Assembly (NCBI GenBank): GCA_963769745.1
Contig: CAVYNB010000012.1
Coordinates: 1 to 41,500 of the forward strand
Source: JALORV01 sp963769745
GTDB taxonomy: Bacteria > Pseudomonadota > Gammaproteobacteria > Burkholderiales > Burkholderiaceae_F
Direction: 5' to 3'
Length of the DNA: 41,500 nt
This document shows positions 18,451 to 28,056 of the stretch, piece by piece (position 1 is the stretch's first letter; each line of letters begins with the position of its first letter). A program made the position numbers and the translations under genes. The notes under the pieces were generated by a model. That model was not told the DNA's origin. It ran no database searches and saw only the letters and a list, made by a program, of their open reading frames with translations.

Positions 18451-21400
18451 TCGGCTCCCGGGGCCTGTGGAGCGGCCGCAGGCGGACTCGGTCTGCGGTG
18501 CAGGATGCGCCGGCGGATGAAGGAAAGGAAGTCGTCTACATAGGTGAACACGACCGGTACCACGAGCAGGCTGAGGAAGGTCGAGGTGATCAGGCCGCCG
18601 ATCACGACGATCGCCATCGGTGCACGGAAGCTCGGATCCGTACCCAGGCCGATCGCCACCGGCATCATGCCGGCGCCCATCGCCACCGTCGTCATCACGA
18701 TCGGGCGCGCGCGCTTGCGGCAGGCGTCGATCAGGGCGTCCCAGCGCGTGAGGCCATGGTCGCGGCGCGCCATGACGACGTAATCGATCAGCAGGATCGA
18801 GTTCTTGGTCGCGATGCCCATCAGCATGATCAGTCCGATCATCGACGGCATCGACAGCGCCGTCTGCGTGACGAACAGCGCGAGGAACGCACCCGGGATC
18901 GAAAGCACCAGCGCGGCAAGGATCGTGACCGGTTGCACGAAGTCCTTGAACAGCAGCACCAGCACGATGTAGATGCACAGCACGCCGGTCGCCATCGCCA
19001 GGCTGAAGCTCGCGAACAGTTCGTTCATCGCTTCGGCATCGCCGACGGTGGTCTGGCTCACACCTGGCGGAAGACTCAGCAGGCTCGGCAGCGCCAGTGC
19101 CTGCTTCTCGACCTCGCCCAGCGGCTGGCCGTTGAGCTCGATCTCGAAGTTGATGTTGCGCAACCGGTCGTAGCGATCGATCTCCGCCGGCCCGCTCGCG
19201 ATCGCCAGTTGCGCCACGTTGCCGAGCATCACTGGTCCGTTCTTGCCGGGCACCGGCAGCCGTTCGAGCAAGGCGAGGTCCTGGCGCGCATCCGGCGGCA
19301 GCTTGACGACGATCGGCACCTGGCGCTGTGAGAGGTTGAGCTTGGCCAGTCCCTGGTCGTAGTCACCGGCGGTGGCGATGCGCAGCGTGTCGGCGATCGC
19401 GGTCGAGGTGACGCCGAGGTCCGCCGCCTTGGCGAAGTCGGGCCGAACGATCAGCTCAGGCCGCACCAGGCTCGCCGTGGTCGTCACATTGCCGATGCCC
19501 GGAATCGTGCGCAGGTCGCGTTCGACGGAGCGTGCGTGTTCGGCCAGGGCCTGGCCATTCTCGCCCGCCAGCACCAGGATGTACTTCTCGGCCGAGCCGC
19601 CAAAGCCGACGTTGATGCGTGCGCCTGGCAATGCCGTGAGCGCCTCGCGCAGCTCGCGCTCGACAACCTGCTTGGAGATGCCGCCGCGATCACCGCGCGG
19701 GGTCAGATTGATGGTCAGCGTCGCCTTGCGGGCTTCCGCAGCGCCGCGCGGCGCGAACGGGTCGGAACCGGCCGCGCCGCCACCGATGGCGGTGTAGACG
19801 AGCTTCACGTGCGGATGCTTCTCGACGATGGCGCGCGCCTGCTCGGCCGTGCGCCAGCGTCTGCTGGAAGGTGCTGCCCGGCGGCAGGGTCAGGTAGACC
19901 TGAGTCTGTGACAGGTCATCGGGCGGAAGAAAGCCCGTGGGCAGCAGCGGCACGAGCGCGAACGAGCCGAAGAAGAACGCCGCCGCGGCAAGCGAAGTCG
20001 CGATGCGATGCTTCAGGCACCACTGCGCCCAGCGCAGGTAGATCGTCATCCAGCGCGGCTGGGGATGGTCCTTGCGCGGTGGCTTCATCAGGTACGCGGC
20101 CATCATCGGCGTCAGCATCCGCGCGACGACGAGCGAGAAGAACACAGCGATTGCAGCAGTCCAGCCGAACTGCACGAAGAACTTGCCCGGCACGCCGCTC
20201 ATGAACGCCGTCGGCAGGAATACCGCGATCAGCGTGAAGGTGGTGGCAATGACGGCCAGTCCGATCTCGTCGGCGGCTTCCATCGCGGCCTGGTACGGCG
20301 ACTTGCCCATGCGCATGTGCCGCACGATGTTTTCGATCTCGACGATCGCGTCGTCGACGAGGATGCCGACCACCAGCGACAACGAAAGCAATGTCACGAC
20401 GTTCAGCGTGAAGCCCATCAGATACATCGCGCCGAAGGTCGGCAGGATCGACAGCGGCAGCGCGGCGGCAGACACCATCGTCGCGCGCCAATCGCGCAAA
20501 AAGAGCCACACGACCAGCACGGCGAGCAGCGCACCTTCGATCAGCAGCCACATCGATCCGGTGAAGTTCTCCTCGACGGGATCGACGAAGTTGAATGCTT
20601 CGGTGATCTGGATGTCCGGATGCTCGCTCTTGAGTCGCGCAAGCTGCGCGCGCACGCCCTCGGCGACGTCGACCTCGCCGGCGCCGCGACTGCGCGTGAT
20701 TTCGAAGCCGACCACCGGCGCGCCGTTCAGCAGCGCGGCCGAGCGCTGTTCGCCGACGGTGTCCGACACGGTCGCGACCTGGTCGAGGCGGATGCGGCGG
20801 CCGTCGGCGAGCGCGATGTCCATCGCCGCCAGTTCCTCGGCCGACTGTACCGTCGCGATCGTCCGTACCGACTGCTCGATGCCGCCGATGTCGGCACGGC
20901 CGCCGGAGGCTTCCTGCTGGATCTGTCGCAGCTGCCGCGAGATGTCGGCTGCCGTCGCGTTCAGCGCCAGCAGCCGCGCCGGATCGAGTTCGACGCGGAT
21001 CTCGCGATTGACGCCGCCGACGCGGGCCACGGCGCCGACCCCGCGCACGCTCAGCATGTTCTTGGTCACCGTGTTGTCGACGAACCACGACAGCGCTTCG
21101 TCGTCCATGCGTTGCGAGGCGACCGTATAGGTCAGGATCGGCGAGCCGGCCAGGTTGACCTTGGACACGACCGGGTCCTTCAGGTCGCCCGGCAGGTCGG
21201 AGCGGACACGCGAGACCGCATCGCGCACGTCGTCGAGTGCCTCCTGCGTCGGCTTTTCGAGGCGGAACTCGACGGTGATCGTCGCGGTGCCGTCCTGCAC
21301 CTTGGTGTAGATGTGCTTGATGCCCTGCAGTGTCGCGATCGAGTTCTCGATCTTGCGGGCGACCTCGGTCTCCATCTGCGCCGGCGCGGCGCCTGGAAGC

Positions 21401-21549
21401 GACGCGACCACCGTGACGGTAGGCAGGTCGATGTCGGGAAACTGCTGGATCTTCATGCCGCGGAAGCCCAGCACGCCGACCAGCGTCAGCATGACGAACA
21501 GCAGCACCGCGGGTATCGGGTTGCGGATCGACCAGGCGGAAACGTTCAT
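18447..21549 (-). CDS. RND-family efflux pump inner-membrane transporter, one frameshift
   Basis: Proton-driven export of hydrophobic or amphiphilic compounds through a tripartite complex. About 1033 residues after correction, the normal AcrB-family length. It opens MNVSAWSIRNPIPAVLLFVMLT. GILVDDAIVEIENIVRHM carries the paired aspartates of TM4, and GIATKNSILLIDY the TM10 lysine. Both large periplasmic porter regions (KIQQFPDIDLPTVTV, VGFGGSAEKYILVL) are present. The frame changes once near 19850 (QQTLA to TAEQARAIVEKHPHVKLVY); one extra base explains it. GAGGGG lies 8 bases before the ATG. It starts 19 bases after the adaptor stop, in a tetR-adaptor-pump-hydrolase operon without an outer-membrane channel gene. 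Confidence 0.92.
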
Positions 21550-21568
21550 CCCGATCCCCTCATTACTC

Positions 21569-22732
21569 TTACTGTTTCGCCGCCGACTTGACCGGCAGGA
21601 CCGGCGACTCGACAACGCGCACGGTATCGCCGTCGGCGAGGAAGCCGGCGCCGGTTTCGACGACGCGCGTCGTGGCATCGATGCCGTCGCGCACCTCGAC
21701 GCGATCGCCGACACGACGGCCCACTTCGACCTTGATCTGCGCGACCTTGTTGTCCGGGCCGATACGGAACACGTAGGCAAAACCGTCGCGCAGCAGCACC
21801 GCGCTCTGCGGCAGGGTGAGCGCCGGACTGCGGTCGAGTTCGAACTCGCCGCGCGCAAAGGTGCCGGCGCGCGCGGCGGTGCCGGCGGCGATGTCGACGT
21901 AGACGATGCCGTTGCGCGTGGCCGGATCGACCGACGGCGCGACGGCGCGCACGCGGCCGGTGATGCGTTCTCCGCTGGGCGTCGTCAGGCTCGCCGCAAC
22001 GCCGGGCCGCAGGCGTGCGAGTTCCGCCGCCGTCACTTCGGCGCGCCATTCGAGGCGGCCGCCGCGGATCAGGCGGAACAGTTCCTGGTTGGGCTGCGTC
22101 AGCGATCCGACCGTGGCCGTGCGTGCCGAGATCACGCCGTCGTCCGGCGCGACGATGCGCGTCTGCGCCAGCCGTACTTCCTCGGCCTGGACACGCGCTC
22201 GCGCCGCTGCGAGGCGCGCGGCCGTGGTCTGCTCCGCGGTGACTACCTGAATCGTCGCCTGCGGGCTGATGAAGCCCTGCGCCTGCAACTGCTTCGAGCG
22301 CTCGGCGTTGGCCTTGGCTTCAGCCAGGGCGGCCTCGGCTTCGACCACCGATGCGCGCGCCTGCGCGAGGTCGGCCGAGACGGCGTCAGCGGCGATGCGC
22401 GCGAGCAGCTGGCCCCGCTTGACCGTGTCGCCGACATTGACGAGCACGTCGGTGAGCCGCAGCCCCGACAGCTCGGCGCCGATGATGGCTTCCTGCCAGG
22501 CGGTGATGTTGCCGTTGGCGGAAATCGTGCGCGGCCATTCGGCCTTCTGCGGTGCGACCGTGCTGACGGTCAGTGCCGGTCGGGACGACGCGGCCAGTTT
22601 CTTTGCGGCCGTGTCCGATCGGGCGTCATTGACAGCCTGTCCGGTGGCCACGGCCGCGGCGCCTGCCAGCGCAACGAATCCAACCACGATCATTGCCATG
22701 CCACGACGCGAGAAGGGAAGGATTGACTTCAT
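21569..22732 (-). CDS. RND efflux periplasmic adaptor (HlyD/MFP family)
   Basis: A 387-residue membrane-fusion protein that links the RND pump to an outer-membrane channel. The N-terminus is a single signal-anchor (MAMIVVGFVALAGAAAVATG). The first lipoyl half is ITAWQEAIIGAELSGLRLTDVLVNVGDTV, followed by a coiled-coil hairpin rich in Ala and Glu (residues 120-190), the second lipoyl half APDDGVISARTATVGS, a beta-barrel and the ending GDTVRVVESPVLPV. The start at 22732 overlaps the tetR stop as ATGA. Intact. Its function depends on the RND gene downstream. Confidence 0.9.
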   Translation of the reverse strand: MKSILPFSRRGMAMIVVGFVALAGAAAVATGQAVNDARSDTAAKKLAASSRPALTVSTVAPQKAEWPRTISANGNITAWQEAIIGAELSGLRLTDVLVNVGDTVKRGQLLARIAADAVSADLAQARASVVEAEAALAEAKANAERSKQLQAQGFISPQATIQVVTAEQTTAARLAAARARVQAEEVRLAQTRIVAPDDGVISARTATVGSLTQPNQELFRLIRGGRLEWRAEVTAAELARLRPGVAASLTTPSGERITGRVRAVAPSVDPATRNGIVYVDIAAGTAARAGTFARGEFELDRSPALTLPQSAVLLRDGFAYVFRIGPDNKVAQIKVEVGRRVGDRVEVRDGIDATTRVVETGAGFLADGDTVRVVESPVLPVKSAAKQ

Positions 22733-23475
22733 CGGGACGCGGACTCCATCGAAGAAGGGTTGCGCCGCCGCGCGACCTCGTAGTCGAGCAGCGCACGGCT
22801 GTAGCCCACCAGGCGCTCGACGATCAGCTCCATTGCGCGGGGTCGGTCGAGTACGTCCGGGGCCAGCATCTTCATGAACTCGCGCGACATGCAGTAGTCG
22901 TGCGCCATCGCGACGATCGCAAACGCCAGCTGGTGCACGTCGGCATCCGGCGCCGACAGGCCAGCGTGGCGAGCCAGCACATTCGCCAGTGCGTTGTGTG
23001 CCGGAACGATGGTCTGTGCGGTGATCTCGCGGAAGACGTCGGACGGCTCGATCATCTCGCGTAGGTGCATGCGCATCACGAACGCATCGAGCTCGTCCTC
23101 GGCGCCGCGCGACGGCATCAGGAACGGCGTCAGGAACATCCGCATCGATTGCTCGAACGGCAGTGCCGGGTCGTCGTAGCGACCGAACGCCGCGGTCATT
23201 TCCCTGATCGGTTGCAGCAGCGCAGCGCGGTACAGCCCTTCCTTGTCGCCGAAGTAGTAGTGGATCGCAGCGACGTTGACGCCAGCCGCTTCGCAGATTT
23301 CGCGCGTCGTCGCCGCGGCATAGCCTTTGGTCGCAAAAATGCGGGTGGAGTGGGCAATCAGGTGCTCGCGGGCCACGGCCCCGCGGTCGGAGCTGCGGTC
23401 GGAAGCGGCAGGGCGCGCATCGGGGTGTACCCCAGGGTGCGCGGCGGTGCCACGGGTCGCGGTCGTGTCGGTCAT
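22729..23475 (-). CDS. TetR-family transcriptional regulator (CecR-like)
   Basis: A 248-residue repressor whose helix-turn-helix is TTREICEAAGVNVAAIHYYF, preceded by AHSTRIFATKGYAAA. The C-terminal ligand domain (MRMFLTPFLMPSR, HLREMIEPSDVFREIT, VPAHNALANVLARHAGL) resembles the CecR/YbiH branch, whose E. coli member also heads an operon with an HlyD adaptor. A disordered N-terminal extension of about 35 residues follows the ATG at 23475. Longer in-frame starts further upstream run through the palindromes and are rejected. The gene overlaps the adaptor gene as ATGA. It probably represses its own operon through the inverted repeats at 23498-23544. The ligand is unknown. Confidence 0.88.
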   Translation of the reverse strand: MTDTTATRGTAAHPGVHPDARPAASDRSSDRGAVAREHLIAHSTRIFATKGYAAATTREICEAAGVNVAAIHYYFGDKEGLYRAALLQPIREMTAAFGRYDDPALPFEQSMRMFLTPFLMPSRGAEDELDAFVMRMHLREMIEPSDVFREITAQTIVPAHNALANVLARHAGLSAPDADVHQLAFAIVAMAHDYCMSREFMKMLAPDVLDRPRAMELIVERLVGYSRALLDYEVARRRNPSSMESASR

Positions 23476-23497
23476 GGTGCGACACAATAACAGAAAA

Positions 23498-23513
23498 TCA
23501 ATCGCTTGATTGA
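23498..23513. promoter_or_regulatory. Candidate TetR operator 1
   Basis: TCAATC-GCTT-GATTGA is a perfect 6-bp inverted repeat (16 bp in all) starting 23 bases upstream of the tetR ATG. On the minus strand it reads TCAATCAAGCGATTGA and would overlap the core promoter. Self-regulation by the adjacent TetR protein is inferred. Confidence 0.6.
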
Positions 23514-23526
23514 AACGTAAACCGCT

Positions 23527-23544
23527 TGGTATCGTTCGATACCA
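23527..23544. promoter_or_regulatory. Candidate operator 2, 18-bp palindrome
   Basis: TGGTATCG-TT-CGATACCA is a perfect 8-bp inverted repeat, 14 bases upstream of operator 1. Its sequence is unrelated to operator 1, so a different protein, or a second specificity, may act on the efflux promoter. Confidence 0.55.
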
Positions 23545-23570
23545 GTAAGTCACTCCTGTGTTTCGACCCA

Positions 23571-23685
23571 CCGACCCGGCCGAGCGGGGTCGTCGACCGC
23601 TGCCCGCGCCAAGGGGCGTGACCCACGCCTCCCTGGGGCAGGACGACGGTGCCTCGGTCGACACCCCGCTCAGCTCGGTTGTCGG
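23571..23685. repeat. Long nested inverted repeat between the efflux promoter and the TPR gene
   Basis: Outer arms 23582-23598 and 23656-23671 (GAGCGGGGTCGTCGACC with GGTCGACACCCCGCTC) pair over 16 bp with one bulged base. Inside them CTGCCC (23600-23605) pairs with GGGCAG (23636-23641). The tip is GGCGTG-ACC-CACGCC (23615-23629). CCGAC/GTCGG (23571-23575 with 23681-23685) may extend the base. It lies just past the TPR gene stop, so it may end that transcript, but no U-run follows. A structured RNA or small mobile repeat is also possible. Confidence 0.6.
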
Positions 23686-23690
23686 TTCTG

Positions 23691-25037
23691 TCAGGCGGCA
23701 GCCGGCAGAGCGGCTCGTTCGATACGCGCCGCGAGCCGCGCGCTCCACGCCGTCGGCTTGTGCACCTGGCGCTCGGCCAGCAGATGGCGTGCGCGAGCGA
23801 AATCGCCGGCGCGAAGCGCGGCCGTGATCAGCGTCAGTGTCAGCAGGTCGCGCTGAGCGTGGCTGCCGCCAAATCCGTTGGCCGCATCCCGCACCGGTTC
23901 GATGCGCTCGATCGCATCGCCGAACTGGCCGCGCGCATAGTCGAGCACGCCTTCGGCCAGCGGTAGCCCGATGTCGCGCGTCATCGCCCGATTGGCGCCG
24001 ACGCCGGACGCTGCCGTGGTGCGCATCTCCGCGAGCAGGCGCTCGCCGTCGGCCGCACGGCCCGTGGCTGCAAAGCTCATCATCGCGTGCAGGTCATTGA
24101 ATGCATAGAACCCGCGCTCGTCGAGCGCCTTCCCGTGCCAGCGGTCGGCGACGTGCTCGAAGCGGTCGCCCACATTCACGCCCTCCAGCTGCAGGCGCCA
24201 CAGCAGCGCCGTGCAGTCGATCAGTACCAGGACCACGTCGGCCTGCGGTCCGTTGATCTTGCGGTCATACAGGTCCAGCGCCGCGTCGAACGCGCCACGA
24301 TCCATGTGGAAGAGCGCGAGGTGCCACCAGTTGTGCGGGGCGAAGGCGTTGTCGGGCGTGGCCCAGTCGGCTTCGCGTGAGGTCAGCCAGCCGATGCCTT
24401 CGTCGATGCGGCCCTGCATCTCCATCACATGGGTCACCGCATGCACGGCCCAGCCGTCGGTGGGCACGAGATCCAGCGCGCGGCGACCGGTCGCCTCGGC
24501 CTCGGCGTACTGGTTGCACTCCTCCAGGCCGAACGCGTGCATGCCGAGCAGGTAGGAGTAGCCCGGCAGTGACGCGCTCCACGACGGCAGAACGCGCGAC
24601 ACGCGGTTGCGCAGGTTGAGCGCATCGCCCCGGTAGAAGTCCATCAGGTGCGCGGTCTGGACCGCCAGCGCATCGCGCGGCCACTCCCGCAGGACGGCGT
24701 CGAAGCTGCGGCAGGCGTCATGCCACTTTCCATCGACCAGTTGCCGGGCGGCAACGAGCAGCGCGCGCTCACGTGCGTTGGCCTGGCCGCTGAGTTCTTC
24801 GGCGCGGGTCACCGCCGAGCGCGCCAGCGGCACGACGCGGCCCTCGCCGGCGGTGGCAGCCATGAAGGCCTTGGCAAGATGCGCGAGCACGAAGGACTCG
24901 TCGGCCGCCAGCGCCTGGTCGAGCGTGGCGATGGGGTCGCCGCGGTAGGCATGGAACTGAGCCAGCGCCGTCTCGAAGTGTTCGAGCGCAGCGGAGTTGT
25001 CGGTGGATACGGCGAGACCACGGTGGTCGTGAAGCAT
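23691..25037 (-). CDS. TTC38-like tetratricopeptide repeat protein
   Basis: A 448-residue cytoplasmic protein made almost wholly of helical repeats. DQALAADESFVLAHLAKAFM, ALAVQTAHLMDFYRGDALNL, GWAVHAVTHVMEMQGRIDEG and HNWWHLALFHMDRGAFDAAL are the conserved parts of the tetratricopeptide repeat protein 38 family, whose biochemical role is not established. The start at 25037 has GAGGAG 6 bases upstream. A 74-residue membrane peptide gene precedes it by 58 bases on the same strand, and a large wHTH-ATPase-TPR regulator is encoded divergently beyond that. No signal peptide, no frameshift. Confidence 0.82.
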   Translation of the reverse strand: MLHDHRGLAVSTDNSAALEHFETALAQFHAYRGDPIATLDQALAADESFVLAHLAKAFMAATAGEGRVVPLARSAVTRAEELSGQANARERALLVAARQLVDGKWHDACRSFDAVLREWPRDALAVQTAHLMDFYRGDALNLRNRVSRVLPSWSASLPGYSYLLGMHAFGLEECNQYAEAEATGRRALDLVPTDGWAVHAVTHVMEMQGRIDEGIGWLTSREADWATPDNAFAPHNWWHLALFHMDRGAFDAALDLYDRKINGPQADVVLVLIDCTALLWRLQLEGVNVGDRFEHVADRWHGKALDERGFYAFNDLHAMMSFAATGRAADGERLLAEMRTTAASGVGANRAMTRDIGLPLAEGVLDYARGQFGDAIERIEPVRDAANGFGGSHAQRDLLTLTLITAALRAGDFARARHLLAERQVHKPTAWSARLAARIERAALPAAA

Positions 25038-25095
25038 GGGATTCTCCTCAAAAGAAAAAGTGTGGATCGATCGGGAAAGCTTGAACAGCGGGTGA

Positions 25096-25323
25096 TTACG
25101 ACGCCTGGCGCGCGGTCGGTGGCGCGATCGGCGCGTTGCACCGGACCGACTCGGTCGCACGCGCCACCATCGATGCCGGTGCCGCGACATTCAGCGCGTA
25201 GTGAACTGCCATCGCGTTGATGGTGCCGACGGCGCCAAAGGAAGCGCACAGTGCAGCGAGTGCGGCGACACTGCGCACGACCCGCGATGACGCGGGCGGG
25301 AAAGGTGGGGTCGAAGGAAGCAT
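25096..25323 (-). CDS. Small hypothetical membrane protein
   Basis: 75 residues from an ATG at 25323 with GGAGAC 6 bases before it. One hydrophobic helix (SVAALAALCASFGAVGTINAMAV in part) spans about residues 18-40 and is followed by an Ala/Pro-rich tail with a single cysteine. I recognise no family. It lies between the TPR gene and the divergent regulator gene, so it probably shares a promoter region with the regulator and a transcript with the TPR gene. An in-frame start 36 bases further upstream has no ribosome-binding site. Confidence 0.55.
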   Translation of the reverse strand: MLPSTPPFPPASSRVVRSVAALAALCASFGAVGTINAMAVHYALNVAAPASMVARATESVRCNAPIAPPTARQAS

Positions 25324-25460
25324 CGTTGTCTCCAGAGGGTCGAAGTCAGGGAGCGCCATCGTCGTCGCAACACCGGCTCAGGTCCTTGGCGACGCCTGAA
25401 ACGTTCTGAATCGTGTGGCGCGCAGTAAGCTCCGGCTTCTTTCCGGGAACCGCCACGACC

Positions 25461-28021
25461 GTGAACTCCGACCCTGCCGAGTTTCGTTTTGGTCGCTTCC
25501 GGCTCGATCCGGTACGACGCGTACTGCACGCCGACGGAGCGGCGGCACGAATCGGTGCACGGGCGATCGATGTGCTGCTGGTGCTGATCCAGCGGCGTGA
25601 TCGCATCGTCAGCAAGGACGAACTGCTCGACCTGGTCTGGCCCGGCCTGGTGGTCGAGGAGAACAACCTGCAGGTGCAGGTGTCGGCCCTGCGCAAGCTG
25701 CTCGGACCGCAGACGATCGCCACGATTCCGGGGCGCGGCTACCAGTTCATCGCCGACCTCGACCCTGCGGATGCGGCCATGCCCTCGTCGGTGCCCGCGC
25801 TGCCGGCGTCCGGCACCGCCTCTGCTGCACCCGACGCGCACAGTCCGTTGCCGGCGCACCAGCCGCACACTGATCGGCCGGGACTCGGACCTGGCGGATG
25901 CCTGCGCGTTGCTCAATGGGCATCCCTTGCTGACGCTGACCGGGCCGGGCGGCATCGGCAAGACGCGGCTCGCACTGGCGGTGGCATCACGTTGCAGCGG
26001 GAGTTCAGCGGTGGCGTGCAGGTCGTCGATCTGTCGTCGGTGACCGACCCGAAGCGGGTGCTGGCCGCTGTGGCGAGCGCGCTCGGCATCGACCTGCCGC
26101 CGGGCAAGCAGCATGCGGCAGACGTGGCGGCCGCGCTGCGCGAGCAGACCGTCCTGCTGGTGCTCGACAACTGCGAACACGTGATCGACGACGTCGCGGC
26201 CCTGGCCGAGGCAATCCTCACGCGGGCGCCGCGCGTGCGGCTGCTGGCGACGTCGCAGGCACCACTGCGCGTGACGGGCGAGCAGGTTATGCGGCTCGCC
26301 CCGCTGGCGCTGCCACCAGCGGCCTCGACCACGGATCCGGGCGAAGCCGGTCGCTATGGCGCGATGCAGCTCTTCGTCGCGCGCGCCCGCGCAGTGCAGC
26401 GTGGCTTCCTGCTGAAGCCGGACACGGTCGCGGCGGTGGCCGAGATCTGCCGACGGCTCGACGGCCTGCCGCTCGCGATCGAACTGGCGGCGGCGCGCCT
26501 GCCGCTGCTCGGCCTGACCGGACTGCGCGACCGTCTCGACGAACGCCTCGCCTGCTGACCGCTGGTGCGCGCGATGCCCCGCCACGGCAGCAGACGCTGC
26601 GGGCCACGCTCGCGTGGAGTCACGCGCTGCTCGATGCCGACGAGCAGGTGCTGTTCCGTCGCCTCGGCGTGTTCGTCGGCGGCTTCTCGCTCGCACTGGC
26701 GCAGCGCGTCGCTCGTCGAGCCGGACGCCGATCCCTGGGCGATGCTCGACCGCCTCGGCGCGCTGGTCGACAAGTCGCTCGTCGTCGCCGAAGGCGACGG
26801 CGACGCCGCGCTATCACCTGCTCGAGTCGGCGCGCGCCTTCGCACTCGAGCAGCTGGAGGCCGCCGGCGAGATCGACGACGTGGAACGGCGCCGCGCCGA
26901 GGCGATGGTCGAGCTGGTCGAGGAGTTCGACGCGGCGATCGTACGCGCGCCGCGCTTCGACGGTCTCGTGCAGGCCCTCGAACCGGAGATGGACAACCTG
27001 CGCGCCGCGCTGCGCTGGGCGATGGCGACACCCGCCGCGCGACACACGGCACTTGCGCTGCTGGCGGCGAGCAACGCGCTGTGGATCGAGCTCGATCCCT
27101 TCGGCGACGCGATCGCGCAGTACCTCGTCGCGCGTGGGTGGCTTGACGCCTCGGTGCCCGCGGCACTCGAGGCGCGCTTCCGGCTGGCGTTTCAGGCGAT
27201 GGCGCGGTTGCGGCTGATGCAACCCGGCGAGTGGCGCGACTCGGCCTGGCGCGCACTCGAGCTCTACCGGACGCTCGGCGACCGGGTCGGCCTGTACAAG
27301 GCGCTGTGCGGGCTGGGCGGCGCGCCGCGCGACATCATCGACGAGGCACAGGCCGGTAGCCTGCTCGCCGAAGCCGAGCGCATCGAAGACCCTGCGTGGT
27401 CACCGCGCCAGCGCGCGCGCCGGCAGCTCGCGCTCGAGTGGTTCCACGATCTCGGCGGGCGCTTCGAGGCCTGCCGCGAGGCGGGACTGAAGCATGTTGC
27501 GCTTGCGCGCGAAGCCGGCGCGCTGGGCGCGATCCCGGCGCTCAGCAACCTTGCCGACACCGAGTTCGTGCTGGGCCATCACGAGGTCGCGGTCGTGCTG
27601 TGCCGCGAAGCGATCCGCACGGCGGCGGCCATGGGACGTCCGGCAACGGCCGTACATGCCTACGGCAACATGGTGCCGGCGCTGCTCGAACGCGGAGAAC
27701 TGGACGCAGGCTGAGGAGGCCATACGCGCCGGGCGCGCGCTGCTGGTGCGGGGTCTCGGCACGGCGTTCGTCCTGCTCTTTCCGCTCGCATTGCTGGCAC
27801 AGCGTCGCAACCTGCCGGAACTGGCGGCGCGGCTGGTCGGCTGCGCGGACCGCGCTTATTTCGACGGCGGACGCCACCTGCATCCGCCCGAGCAGCGGAT
27901 GCGCGAAAGTGTCCTTGCAGCTCTGCGTGCCAGCCTCAGTGACGACGCGATCGCCGCGCTGCAGGCCGAAGGGGCGCGCTGGAGCGAAGACGAAGGATTC
28001 GCGAGCGCCGGCATCCGCTGA
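25461..28021 (+). CDS. Winged-helix/NTPase/TPR transcriptional regulator, six frameshifts
   Basis: A regulator of about 850 residues. The N-terminus (residues 5-100) is an OmpR/CadC-type winged helix: FRFGRFRLDPVRRVLH, IVSKDELLDLVWPGLVVEEN, VSALRKLLG and IPGRGYQFIA. An NTPase domain follows, with LTLTGPGGIGKTRLALAVA (Walker A), VLLVLDNCEHV (Walker B), RLLATSQAPLRV and LDGLPLAIELAAARLPLL. C-terminal helical repeats bind partners or ligand. The frame changes near 25865, 25987, 26551, 26705, 26808 and 27702, each restoring recognisable sequence. This density could mean a decayed gene, but no substitution-type decay is seen. The start is probably the GTG at 25461; another GTG lies at 25413. It is divergent from the small membrane and TPR genes, its likely targets. 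Confidence 0.75.
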
Positions 28022-28056
28022 ACGCTTCGGCGTGCACCGGGTGGCCCCGTAGATCG

